Position numbers and translations under genes: made by a program. A stretch of DNA of 7,195 nucleotides. Origin: a bacterium (GTDB lineage Bacteria > Atribacterota > Phoenicimicrobiia > Phoenicimicrobiales > Phoenicimicrobiaceae). Every line of letters begins with the position of its first letter. Position 1 is the stretch's first letter. The DNA lies in NCBI GenBank assembly GCA_018819665.1, contig JAHJOY010000296.1, forward strand, positions 1 through 7,195, read 5' to 3'. This document shows positions 1 through 6,536 of the stretch, piece by piece. The notes below the pieces were generated by a model. The model ran no database searches and was not told the DNA's origin. It saw only the letters and a list, made by a program, of their open reading frames with translations.

Positions 1-342
1 ATCTATTTTTAATAAGCTTTTTTCATATATCTTCTTTTTCAATTTATGTACATCTTCTATCATAATCCAGACCTGGGAAAGACCTTTATTACTTAGATTT
101 TGATAAGAAATACAAAGGGCATCTTTTCTCCTTAATATAAAATATTTCTCTTGAATGCTAATCCCCGTTATATTTTCAAGAGGAATTTGCAGCAAAGTCC
201 TGGTCGAATTCCAAAGAAATAGTCTCTGATCAGTTAAATAAAGATTGCTCAATTTCCAACCACTTCGCAGGCTATCTTTATATGCACCCGAACTGGTAAA
301 AATTACTTCTTCATTTGCATGCAACACAGGTTTATTTTTCAT
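1..342 (-). CDS. PH/GRAM-like domain protein, C-terminus cut by window edge
   Basis: The frame opens at an ATG at 342 and stays open to base 1, giving 114 residues with no stop, so the gene is truncated by the left edge. The protein resembles the one at 4756-5181. Both have a tryptophan-lysine pair (W29-K30 here) followed by a Y-L-T-x-x-R-L strand pattern (35-41) and then alternating hydrophobic strands with an I-P-L-E-N-I turn. This is the look of a small beta-rich bacterial PH or GRAM domain, a fold that often binds lipids or protein partners. The family call rests on pattern, not on a search. It begins 13 bases after the stop of the TPR gene and shares its direction. No good ribosome binding site is visible before the ATG, so translation may be coupled to the upstream gene. 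The tail (95-114) is lysine-rich and probably helical. Confidence 0.7.
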   Translation of the reverse strand, partial: MKNKPVLHANEEVIFTSSGAYKDSLRSGWKLSNLYLTDQRLFLWNSTRTLLQIPLENITGISIQEKYFILRRKDALCISYQNLSNKGLSQVWIMIEDVHKLKKKIYEKSLLKID

Positions 343-355
343 ATTATATTACTAA

Positions 356-1270
356 TTAATACTCACTTTCTTTAATTTTAAATACCCCTTCACAATACTT
401 ATGTTTATCTGCAAGGGTTGAGGTAAATTCAAAATAAATGTCTGGGTTAATCGCTTTAGCTATACTATTTAGTTGTTTAGTACACATACAAGAACATTTT
501 ACCCAACCCGGGTCTTTATCTAATTCCATACTTCTAATTACACTGTATTGCCAGCAGGTAGGAATTCGGATTGTCGAAGAAATCCGGCTTTTTTCCACTA
601 CTATAACTTTAGGGCTTCCGGTAATTGCACACACTGCTCCATAAGTATTAGCTATAGCAATAGTGTTATTTCCTTTAATCCCCAATTTTTCTTTAGTCCA
701 GAGATACTTTTGTCCTATTGAACTTAAGCTCTTCTTTCTGATATCTAAGAGGAATTTCCAGGAAGCTCCTCTCTTTACATAATCCCTCTCTACCTGGTAA
801 TTAGACATCATAGACTTGACTAAATACACAATCCGAATCCAATCATTGGAAGCAATATCAAATTTAATCCTGGAAGGTAATTTTTTTATTACTTCATCTA
901 CGGAATCGAAAACTATATTTTTCAATTCAGGTACTGATTCTTCCAATATTTCCTGTGCTCTAATTATACAATCAACCGCCTTCTTATTCTCACCTTTAGC
1001 CTGATAAATTTCAGCAAGCGTAACATAAGAAATCGTCTTATCTTCAGCCTTGGCCATTGCCTCTTCCGCACAAATCATAGCTTCGTCAAGCCTATTGGTA
1101 TTCATATATGTATCTGCCAGATTGTTATAAATAAGAACAGTGTTTTTTCCTTCTTTTAAAGCATCTTTATAATATTCAATTGCCCTCTCATACTCACTGT
1201 TAGAGGCAGACTTGTATGCCATTCGCAGTGTTTGACTCCATCCTATCTTGTCTGTGCACCATACAGTCAT
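356..1270 (-). CDS. TPR protein fused to an ATC-hydrolase-like C-terminal domain
   Basis: This is a 304-residue protein starting at ATG 1270, with a GGGGTG ribosome binding site just upstream and only 12 bases after the radical SAM stop. Residues about 12-112 form three tetratricopeptide repeats. The A-x-x-x-Y-x-x-A and N-N-L-A-x-x-Y patterns are clear (for example Y27-A30-Y34-A37, then N49-L51-A52-Y55 and L85-A86-Y89). TPRs normally bind protein partners. The C-terminal part (about 155-304) resembles the L-2-amino-thiazoline-4-carboxylate hydrolase-like family. It ends with a cluster of cysteines (C239, C259, C261, C263), then N275-P276 with an F-E-F-T-x-T-L-A strand, and C293 near the end. 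Proteins of that family share a late C...NP...L...YC pattern, but many members have no proven hydrolase activity. The cysteine cluster could bind metal or a cofactor. The TPR call is firm; the C-terminal call is moderate and made from memory of the family pattern. Confidence 0.75.
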   Translation of the reverse strand: MTVWCTDKIGWSQTLRMAYKSASNSEYERAIEYYKDALKEGKNTVLIYNNLADTYMNTNRLDEAMICAEEAMAKAEDKTISYVTLAEIYQAKGENKKAVDCIIRAQEILEESVPELKNIVFDSVDEVIKKLPSRIKFDIASNDWIRIVYLVKSMMSNYQVERDYVKRGASWKFLLDIRKKSLSSIGQKYLWTKEKLGIKGNNTIAIANTYGAVCAITGSPKVIVVEKSRISSTIRIPTCWQYSVIRSMELDKDPGWVKCSCMCTKQLNSIAKAINPDIYFEFTSTLADKHKYCEGVFKIKESEY

Positions 1271-1282
1271 TTATTCACCCCA

Positions 1283-2665
1283 TTATTTAAATTGTCTAAG
1301 TTTTTCTTTAAATTTAAATTCATAAAGAGCTTTTTCGTATAATGCCTGAAGCTCTTTATCTGCTATATTTTCTAATTTTATAATACTTTCTCCCCTCTGG
1401 TATGAATATCGATTCCAGTCTGTAGATTTTAACATATTATTTCTCTGGCAGTATTTATATAATTCTGTTCCCGGAAAAGGAGTAACTATTGAAAAACCGG
1501 CGTTATCCATACCGTATTCCAAACCAAGCTCTGTAGCAAGGTTTATTGTATCTTCAACTGTCTCAACTGTCTCCGTGGGATAACCCATCATAAAATAACC
1601 ATAAGAAGATATCTCGGCTTTTAAAGTCATCTCTATGGTTTCTTTAACTTGTGTTACGTTAATTCCCTTTTTGGATAGGTCTAATATTCTTTGATTTCCG
1701 AATTCAATTCCATAGAAAATGACTTTGCAGTTCGCTTTTTTTAGCTCTTCCAGTAATTCTTCAGACATGACACCGACTCTTCCATCACAAGCCCAGGAAA
1801 GATCATTTAGACCTCGTTTGATCATTCCTCTACACAATTCAATTGCCCATTTCTTGTTTACAACTAAAAGATCATCAACAAATCTGATATATCTTACCCC
1901 GAATTTATTATAAATTTCCTCCAATTCATCAAGTACATTTACTACAGACCTTCTTCTTTGCAGCCTACCCCAGATGGTAGGAGCAGCGCAGAATTGACAT
2001 AAGAAGGGACATCCCCTTGTTGCCAGCATCGGACTAAAAGCTTCACCTTCAGTCCATGTCCCCTTATAAGCCGGACTATGCAACAGACCTCTTTCCGGAA
2101 AAGGCAATCTATCTAGATCCTGAATAAAAGGCCTATCAGGATTAACAGTTACCTCGTTATTTTTGGCTTTGAATGTTATTCCCCTAATATCTCTAAGATT
2201 ACCACCATTTAAAACACAAGTGATCAAATGCAGAACCGTTATTTCACCTTCACCCCTTACACAAAAATCAACCGAAGGATTATTAATAACAGTTCTATGT
2301 TCAAAATGTATGTGCGGTCCCCCTAAGATTATCTTTATATCCGGATTGATTTCTTTTACTTTAGCCGAAAGATAAAGGGCATTATTAATCCTGGCAGTAA
2401 TAGCAGTTATACCAACAAAGTCAGGGTCTTCTTCTTTAACTTCCTTAATTACTTTATCATATGAAAGTCCCCTTGTTCTTGCTTCAATTAGGCAAACATC
2501 AATATTATTCTGTTTAAGGACAGCTGCTATATATAAAAGTCCCAGGGAGGGGTAGACTTCGTGCATTTCAGTAACCTTAGGGGTGTTCTGTTTTTGAAAA
2601 AAATTAGGAGACTCATCAGGTGGATCGATTAAAACACATTTGATTTTCCGATTCCGATTAGCCAA
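1283..2665 (-). CDS. B12-binding radical SAM enzyme (BchE-like class)
   Basis: This enzyme is expected to cleave S-adenosylmethionine with a 4Fe-4S cluster and to use cobalamin. Many relatives carry out methylations or cyclisations at unreactive carbons. With the TTG start at 2665 it has 460 residues. About 10-150 is a cobalamin-binding Rossmann-like domain, with P-S-L-G-L-L-Y-I-A-A-V-L early and L-G-G-P-H later. The radical SAM barrel covers about 205-420. Its cluster motif C219-x3-C223-x2-C226 follows an A-T-R-G lead. Further family marks are F-V-D-D, G-Y-P-T-E-T and T-P-F-P-G-T. An ATG at 2701 would add 12 very basic residues but has no ribosome binding site. The TTG has AAGGAGG six bases upstream and overlaps the ATPase stop by eight bases. 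The class is firm. The substrate is unknown: no tetrapyrrole, lipid or hopanoid genes are nearby to suggest one. Confidence 0.92.
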   Translation of the reverse strand: MANRNRKIKCVLIDPPDESPNFFQKQNTPKVTEMHEVYPSLGLLYIAAVLKQNNIDVCLIEARTRGLSYDKVIKEVKEEDPDFVGITAITARINNALYLSAKVKEINPDIKIILGGPHIHFEHRTVINNPSVDFCVRGEGEITVLHLITCVLNGGNLRDIRGITFKAKNNEVTVNPDRPFIQDLDRLPFPERGLLHSPAYKGTWTEGEAFSPMLATRGCPFLCQFCAAPTIWGRLQRRRSVVNVLDELEEIYNKFGVRYIRFVDDLLVVNKKWAIELCRGMIKRGLNDLSWACDGRVGVMSEELLEELKKANCKVIFYGIEFGNQRILDLSKKGINVTQVKETIEMTLKAEISSYGYFMMGYPTETVETVEDTINLATELGLEYGMDNAGFSIVTPFPGTELYKYCQRNNMLKSTDWNRYSYQRGESIIKLENIADKELQALYEKALYEFKFKEKLRQFK

Positions 2666-4766
2666 TTTTTTCCTCCTTTTTTCCCTTTTCTTCCTTTTCA
2701 TACATAAAGTTAGACATTTCTGTTAAGTCATTTAATCCTCTTATTTCATGTGAATATAATGGCACCTTTACTATTTTATATTTTTTGAATTCATTTTTTT
2801 TACCCATATGTTGTATATAATCTAATTGCTCACTCCTCTTTAAACTACAAAAAGCGCAATCTGTGAGCGGAATTACCATATTAACCACAATATGACCGGA
2901 GGGAATACCAAGCTCTCTCATACTTGCGAGAAGGTCTTCAGTCTCAAGGATACCCATTGCTTCCGGGATAGTTACAGCTATAAATCCACTTTTTTGGGGA
3001 TTTGTAAGAAGGGCCTGCATTTTCTGTACTGTCTCTTGAGAGGATAATATCTTTTTACCCAAAACTTCAATATTGTCAACGGGAACCTCCCGATGATATT
3101 TTAGCATCGCCCTATAAGTGACTCTTAGCCACTCTCTGACTAACTCCGGAAATTTTAGAAGTTCAATCAAATGCCCGGTGGGTGCGGTGTCAAAAATATA
3201 TATATCAAAATCTCCTCTTTTAATAAATCCCATAATCTTTTCCAAAGCTAATACCTCTTCCAAGCCTGGCGGATAAGTATCGACAAATTCAACCATAACT
3301 TTTTCGTCAAAATCTAACTTCCATTTTCTGCTGCCAGCAAGATAACTGTTCTGCCATTTTTTAAAGGCATCTCCTATATTTGACTTATACTCCTTTCTAA
3401 AATCCTGATATAAAGCTGCACCATCTATTTCCAAAGCATAGAGCTTACCTTCAGTCTTTATAGGAGTTACTGTATCCCCTATAGGAGTAGCAAAGCTATC
3501 AGCCAGGGAATGAGCAGGGTCAGTAGAGAAAACTAATACTTTTTTGCCCGAGTTGTGCTTAGCAATAGATAATGCCGAGGATGCTGAGATTGTAGTCTTT
3601 CCTACCCCGCCTTTACCGCCAAAGATAACAAACTGCAAATCCTTATTTAAAATTTCTGACAACATACCCGGCTTAAAATTATCTTCACCTCTTAAGGGCA
3701 CTGATATAGGTTGTGGTGAATATTGAGTACCATTCCCGGATAAAAATTCACCAAAATTCAATAGCCGTTCTTTTCCCCGTACTTCATTTGAAAATACCGG
3801 GAGCTTGACAAGATTGTAAGAAGAAAACCTTTCATCAATCTCTCTAAGATAGCTTTCCTGCCCCTTTCCCCTGGTTGAACAAAAGGCACATTTTTTCTCA
3901 TCTTGAATACGATTCACAATGATATTACGCACAGGAATGCCTTCTTCTCTTAGAGTAGTAAGGAGTCTCTCTGTTTCTACTATACTTAATTCCTCTGGAA
4001 TAGTAACCGGATTAAATTCACATTTTTCTTCGTCTTTAAGAATTGCTCTTGCCTTTTCTAACTCTTTCGACAATGTATCCATAAATTTGCGAACATTCCC
4101 TTTTGGAGGCATACGTCCGGGGATTTTAAAGCCTATCATTGCTGCTCCTACTGCAACTCGATTGTATCTGAGGAAAGATGTTTCAAAAACTTCAATCCAT
4201 TTGAGGATCTTATCAGGCAACTCCAGCAACCTAAGGGTATGTCCGGTGGGTGCAGTATCCCAGATAACTAAATCATACTCATGGGTTCTAAATATCCCAA
4301 ATTTGAGTAAATTCACTATTTCCAAGAGAATGGTCATCTCTTGCATACCAGGCAATTTAAAGCTAAGAAAGTCTCTTATATCAATTTGGTCAGTAGAAAA
4401 AGACATCTTGGAAAAATTCTCTATGGAAAATTTATTTCTCTTCTTAAATTTTTCCAGCAAAATATCTGGATTCATCTCAATAGCCCAAAGGTTATCTACT
4501 CCTTTAACAAGTGTAACAGAACTACTAACAGGACAATTAAAGCTATCTCCTAATGAATGCGCCGGGTCGCTGGAGGCAACTAAAAACTTTTTTTCAGGAT
4601 ACATTCGAGCCAGATACATCCCTGTGGCGCAAGAGGATGTTGTCTTACCGGTCCCGCCTTTTCCACCAAAGATTACCAAGCGTAACTTTTCATTTTTTAA
4701 GAAACTTGGAACATTCTCACCAAAAATGCCTTCTTTAGCTTTCTTCAACCCCATTTCAAAATTCAT
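2658..4766 (-). CDS. Tandem ArsA/Get3-family ATPase, two fused halves
   Basis: This is a 702-residue SIMIBI-class P-loop ATPase made of two homologous halves, expected to fold as a pseudo-dimer in the cytoplasm. Each half has the deviant Walker A GGKGG[TV]GKTT (34-43 and 383-392), the S-x-D-P-A-H-S-L switch I motif, and the D-T-A-P-T-G-H signature (from D170 and D526). Each half also has a C-A-F-C motif (C293/C296 and C637/C640) at the place where eukaryotic Get3/TRC40 carries its zinc-binding CxxC. The residues after L-P-G and P-P-G, where E. coli ArsA has a metalloid-binding cysteine, are not cysteine here. No arsB, arsD or arsR is nearby. A protein-targeting or chaperone-like role is therefore more likely than arsenite export, though this is inference. 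The ATG at 4766 has AAGGGGAG five bases upstream and overlaps the previous gene by 11 bases. Automatic annotation would probably call it an arsenical pump-driving ATPase. Confidence 0.93.
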   Translation of the reverse strand: MNFEMGLKKAKEGIFGENVPSFLKNEKLRLVIFGGKGGTGKTTSSCATGMYLARMYPEKKFLVASSDPAHSLGDSFNCPVSSSVTLVKGVDNLWAIEMNPDILLEKFKKRNKFSIENFSKMSFSTDQIDIRDFLSFKLPGMQEMTILLEIVNLLKFGIFRTHEYDLVIWDTAPTGHTLRLLELPDKILKWIEVFETSFLRYNRVAVGAAMIGFKIPGRMPPKGNVRKFMDTLSKELEKARAILKDEEKCEFNPVTIPEELSIVETERLLTTLREEGIPVRNIIVNRIQDEKKCAFCSTRGKGQESYLREIDERFSSYNLVKLPVFSNEVRGKERLLNFGEFLSGNGTQYSPQPISVPLRGEDNFKPGMLSEILNKDLQFVIFGGKGGVGKTTISASSALSIAKHNSGKKVLVFSTDPAHSLADSFATPIGDTVTPIKTEGKLYALEIDGAALYQDFRKEYKSNIGDAFKKWQNSYLAGSRKWKLDFDEKVMVEFVDTYPPGLEEVLALEKIMGFIKRGDFDIYIFDTAPTGHLIELLKFPELVREWLRVTYRAMLKYHREVPVDNIEVLGKKILSSQETVQKMQALLTNPQKSGFIAVTIPEAMGILETEDLLASMRELGIPSGHIVVNMVIPLTDCAFCSLKRSEQLDYIQHMGKKNEFKKYKIVKVPLYSHEIRGLNDLTEMSNFMYEKEEKGKKEEKIG
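2672..2678 (-). promoter_or_regulatory. Ribosome binding site that decides the radical SAM start
   Basis: On the minus strand this reads AAGGAGG, followed by six A residues and then TTG at 2665-2663. It lies inside the last codons of the ATPase gene. The alternative ATG at 2701 has no purine-rich site in front of it. The TTG start therefore fits better and gives an eight-base overlap with the upstream stop. Confidence 0.8.
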
Positions 4767-5181
4767 TTAAACTCCCCTTTCTGGCTGTTTCTATGGCTTT
4801 TATCCATTCTCCCGGCTCCTTTACCGAAAGATAAAGAATGTTCTTCTTCCCCTCCAAGTCTTTAATCAGGCAAAGTTGGGAAACCTTCTTGCCTGGAACC
4901 CAATTTCTACTAATTATCTGGAGCCTATTCAATAAATCAAGAGGAACCTCAAATAATCTATTTTCTCTTTGGGTGAAAATTAATCTGTTAGCAGTTAGAT
5001 ATAAAAAACCCATCTTCCAGCTCGATCTTGAAATACTGCCTGCATCATAGGCTGCCTGACTATGTGTAAGGACTTTTTCTCCATCTATTTCTGAGGGTAG
5101 GCTTATCTCTCTCAGCATATCTAACCCACTTTTAATTTTACTGTCTTTTTCTAAGTTGAATCGACCCCGTCCTTCTTTCAT
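4756..5181 (-). CDS. PH/GRAM-like domain protein
   Basis: This is a 141-residue protein with no signal peptide or membrane segment. Residues about 35-135 look like a small PH or GRAM-type beta domain. The features are W55-K56, then Y61-L62-T63-x-x-R66-L67-I-F and a run of short alternating strands, with a W-I-K-A-I-E-x-A helix near the end that suits the closing helix of a PH fold. The same pattern occurs in the partial gene at 1-342, so the two are paralogues. The ATG at 5181 overlaps the stop of the winged-helix gene as ATGA. The stop overlaps the start of the ArsA/Get3-type ATPase by 11 bases. This tight coupling suggests that the protein works with the ATPase, perhaps as a membrane or client adaptor. 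That role is inference; the domain call is by pattern only. Confidence 0.75.
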   Translation of the reverse strand: MKEGRGRFNLEKDSKIKSGLDMLREISLPSEIDGEKVLTHSQAAYDAGSISRSSWKMGFLYLTANRLIFTQRENRLFEVPLDLLNRLQIISRNWVPGKKVSQLCLIKDLEGKKNILYLSVKEPGEWIKAIETARKGSLNEF

Positions 5182-5474
5182 TTTGACATATACCTCTTAA
5201 ATTTTTCCTGTGGTGTCACTGGAGACTCAGCCTCTGTTTGAAACTCTACCCAAGGTGCTTTAGGACTCTTACCTAAAGCCCTCCATCCTTTATCTGCGAT
5301 TATTACCTTCCCTGACCGAAATACATCAATATAATCCCTTATACCCATAGAAACTAACATACTTCGGACATAAGTAAGACCCAAGCCCATACACCTTGAT
5401 ATTTTTACTTCACTACACTCTCCGCCCTCTTCATCAATTATCTTTAGAATCTCTCTTTCATTACATGTTGGCAT
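5178..5474 (-). CDS. Small winged-helix-like protein
   Basis: This is a 98-residue protein from ATG 5474. A longer reading from TTG 5492 is possible, but that codon lies immediately before the GGAGGAAGGT ribosome binding site (5481-5490). That site is well placed for the ATG, with six bases of spacing. Residues about 4-70 look like a winged helix: E-R-E-I-L-K-I-I-D (helix 1), S-E-V-K-I-S-R-C-M (helix 2), L-T-Y-V-R-S-M-L (recognition-like helix), then a hairpin V-I-I-A-D-K-G ending in a W. The last 30 residues are polar and proline-containing. It could be a DNA-binding regulator of this operon or a protein-protein adaptor, and nothing here separates the two. It lies after the inverted repeat and overlaps the PH-like gene by ATGA. 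Confidence 0.72.
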   Translation of the reverse strand: MPTCNEREILKIIDEEGGECSEVKISRCMGLGLTYVRSMLVSMGIRDYIDVFRSGKVIIADKGWRALGKSPKAPWVEFQTEAESPVTPQEKFKRYMSK

Positions 5475-5480
5475 CTTTGC

Positions 5481-5490
5481 ACCTTCCTCC
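5481..5490 (-). promoter_or_regulatory. Ribosome binding site favouring ATG 5474
   Basis: On the minus strand this reads GGAGGAAGGT, six bases before ATG 5474-5472. An in-frame TTG at 5492-5490 overlaps its first base and so cannot use it. The site directly follows the second arm of the inverted repeat at 5491-5567, so folding of that hairpin could affect access to it. Confidence 0.7.
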
Positions 5491-5567
5491 AATTAAAAAT
5501 TAAAAATGAAGAATTAATTCACCTTATTTTTTTATGATTTTAAATTTTTCATTCTTAATTCTTAATT
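5491..5567. repeat. AT-rich inverted repeat, 25-base arms
   Basis: The arms are 5491-5515 and 5543-5567, separated by 27 bases, and 22 of 25 positions match as an inverted repeat. In minus-strand RNA, two of the three differences become G-U pairs and only one is a true mismatch, so the hairpin is better in the direction the operon is transcribed. It fills most of the gap between the motif-repeat gene (stop at 5573) and the winged-helix gene (start at 5474). No U-run follows the second arm, so it is not a standard intrinsic terminator. It could be an RNA processing or stability element, or a copy of a dispersed AT-rich intergenic repeat. Confidence 0.75.
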
Positions 5568-5572
5568 ACTTT

Positions 5573-5953
5573 TTAATATTCTACAATTATCTTCTTTACA
5601 GACTTATTTTTAATCTTTTTTTCCTGTCTTTTAGTCTCTTTTTTTTGCTCGGTATTCTCTATATTTTCTCGTCCCTTCTTTCCCTGAGACTTATGATAGA
5701 GGTCGAGATACTCATCACCTTCAAGTTTTGGTTTAGAGTAAACCTTAGAGGGAATACCTTCATTTTCCTCAGATTCTTCAATCAATGCCTTGTAATCAAA
5801 TTCTACGCCTGTAGCATGTTTTACCGCTGGGTTTTCACCGGTAGAGTGCTTTAATTCTTGATATCCGCTTCTTTTCTTTGCCTTTTCTATATCATCCCAT
5901 TCTCTAGCAGTGGAATGTCTCACCTTTGCATATTTACCAGTAGAATATTTCAT
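5573..5953 (-). CDS. Lysine-rich protein with repeated STG pentads, function unknown
   Basis: I do not recognise a family for this 126-residue protein. Four copies of a [KR][YH][SA]T[GA] pentad lie in the N-terminal half at residues 2-6, 12-16, 35-39 and 45-49. They are arranged as two pairs, each with a 10-residue period, with a valine just before the second member of each pair. Residues 17-34 between the pairs are charged and helical in character. The C-terminal third (about 88-126) is very rich in K, E, N and Q, and is probably disordered or coiled. No signal peptide or membrane segment is seen. The ATG at 5953 has a full AAGGAGGT six bases upstream and overlaps the TPR stop as ATGA, so it is very likely a real and well-translated gene. 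The threonines and serines in the pentads could be modification or binding sites; that is speculation. Confidence 0.8.
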   Translation of the reverse strand: MKYSTGKYAKVRHSTAREWDDIEKAKKRSGYQELKHSTGENPAVKHATGVEFDYKALIEESEENEGIPSKVYSKPKLEGDEYLDLYHKSQGKKGRENIENTEQKKETKRQEKKIKNKSVKKIIVEY

Positions 5954-6192
5954 GGTTTTACCTCCTTTTTGACATGTATCTTCTTCATTGGTAATTTCAT
6001 ATACTTAGGGGAAGGAATCCTGTCTTTATTTAATGGTCCCTTCATATAAGCGATAAGAGAGAGGTTAACCTTTGCGGGTTTATAATTTGGGTCTATTTCT
6101 AATGCCTTTTTATATTCCTCTATCGCCTTTTTATATTCACCCTTTATGCTATTTAGCCTACCCTGATAGAGATGCTCTTCTTTAGTTTTCAT
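5950..6192 (-). CDS. Short TPR protein
   Basis: This is an 80-residue protein from ATG 6192, with a GGGGCAGGT purine-rich region upstream. Residues about 6-39 form one canonical tetratricopeptide repeat: G11, G18, Y20, A23, Y27, A30, L31 and the closing D34-P35-N36. Half of a second repeat follows (A40 to Y49). The last 30 residues are basic and proline-containing. A single TPR rarely folds stably alone, so it may act as a dimer or dock onto another TPR protein, such as the one at 356-1270. It lies 23 bases after the second winged-helix-like paralogue and overlaps the next gene by ATGA. It is probably a protein-binding accessory; the partner is unknown. Confidence 0.8.
   Translation of the reverse strand: MKTKEEHLYQGRLNSIKGEYKKAIEEYKKALEIDPNYKPAKVNLSLIAYMKGPLNKDRIPSPKYMKLPMKKIHVKKEVKP
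5960..5967 (-). promoter_or_regulatory. Strong ribosome binding site inside the TPR gene
   Basis: On the minus strand this is AAGGAGGT, six bases from ATG 5953. It lies in the last codons of the short TPR gene, and supports translation of the unrecognised lysine-rich protein as a real product. Confidence 0.75.
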
Positions 6193-6215
6193 TGTCTACC
6201 TGCCCCTATTTATTC

Positions 6216-6461
6216 TCACTCGCTGATATTTCTAATTATATATCTTTCACCTTTTTTTTCGTAGTTAATGAAATTATGTTCTTTTAACTCATTCAAAGTT
6301 TTTTTTAATTCTTCTCTGGCTTCAATAATTCTAACTAACTGCACTTTAGACAGTCTCATTAAATCATCTTCTCTGACCTTTAAAATTCTATCTGCATGCC
6401 TTTCTAATTCATCAAAAATATTTCGGGCATAAGATGATAGAGTTAATTTTGTATTATTCAT
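6216..6461 (-). CDS. Small winged-helix-like protein, second of a tandem pair
   Basis: This is an 81-residue protein, mostly helical and highly charged. It matches its neighbour at 6537-6785 at roughly 73% of aligned residues by eye, with one single-residue gap. The shared core starts at K-L-T-L-S-S-Y-A-R-N-I. It continues through R-L-S-K-V and V-R-I-I-E-A-R, and ends with L-N-E-L-K-E-x-N-F-I and a Y-E-K-x-G-x-R-Y-I-I hairpin that resembles the wing of a winged-helix domain. The ATG at 6461 is preceded by GAGGAG (6470-6475, eight-base spacing). A TTG one codon earlier is also possible. The function is unknown: DNA binding is possible from the wing, but an all-protein role is equally open. Confidence 0.78.
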   Translation of the reverse strand: MNNTKLTLSSYARNIFDELERHADRILKVREDDLMRLSKVQLVRIIEAREELKKTLNELKEHNFINYEKKGERYIIRNISE

Positions 6462-6536
6462 CAATTCTTCTCCTCTTTTGTTATTTCCCTGGTTCTTTAG
6501 ACATTTTATGACATTTTTTAGTTTTTATTTATTTAT

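Noticed and set aside
2658..4766. Arsenic resistance operon
   Set aside because: Only the ATPase family matches. No arsB, arsC, arsD, arsR or acr3 gene is seen, and the expected metalloid cysteine position is not cysteine.
3919..4770. Long plus-strand open frame of 283 codons opposite the ATPase gene
   Set aside because: It lies wholly antisense to a gene with complete ATPase motifs, has no recognisable domain, and arises from the codon pattern of the real gene.
5491..5567. Intrinsic transcription terminator
   Set aside because: The stem is almost entirely A-U pairs and no U-run follows it on the minus strand; a ribosome binding site follows directly instead.
5534..5854. Plus-strand open frame encoding a hydrophobic, phenylalanine- and leucine-rich peptide
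   Set aside because: It is the antisense of the lysine- and glutamate-rich protein at 5573-5953; AAA and GAA codons read backwards give F-rich sequence that mimics membrane segments.
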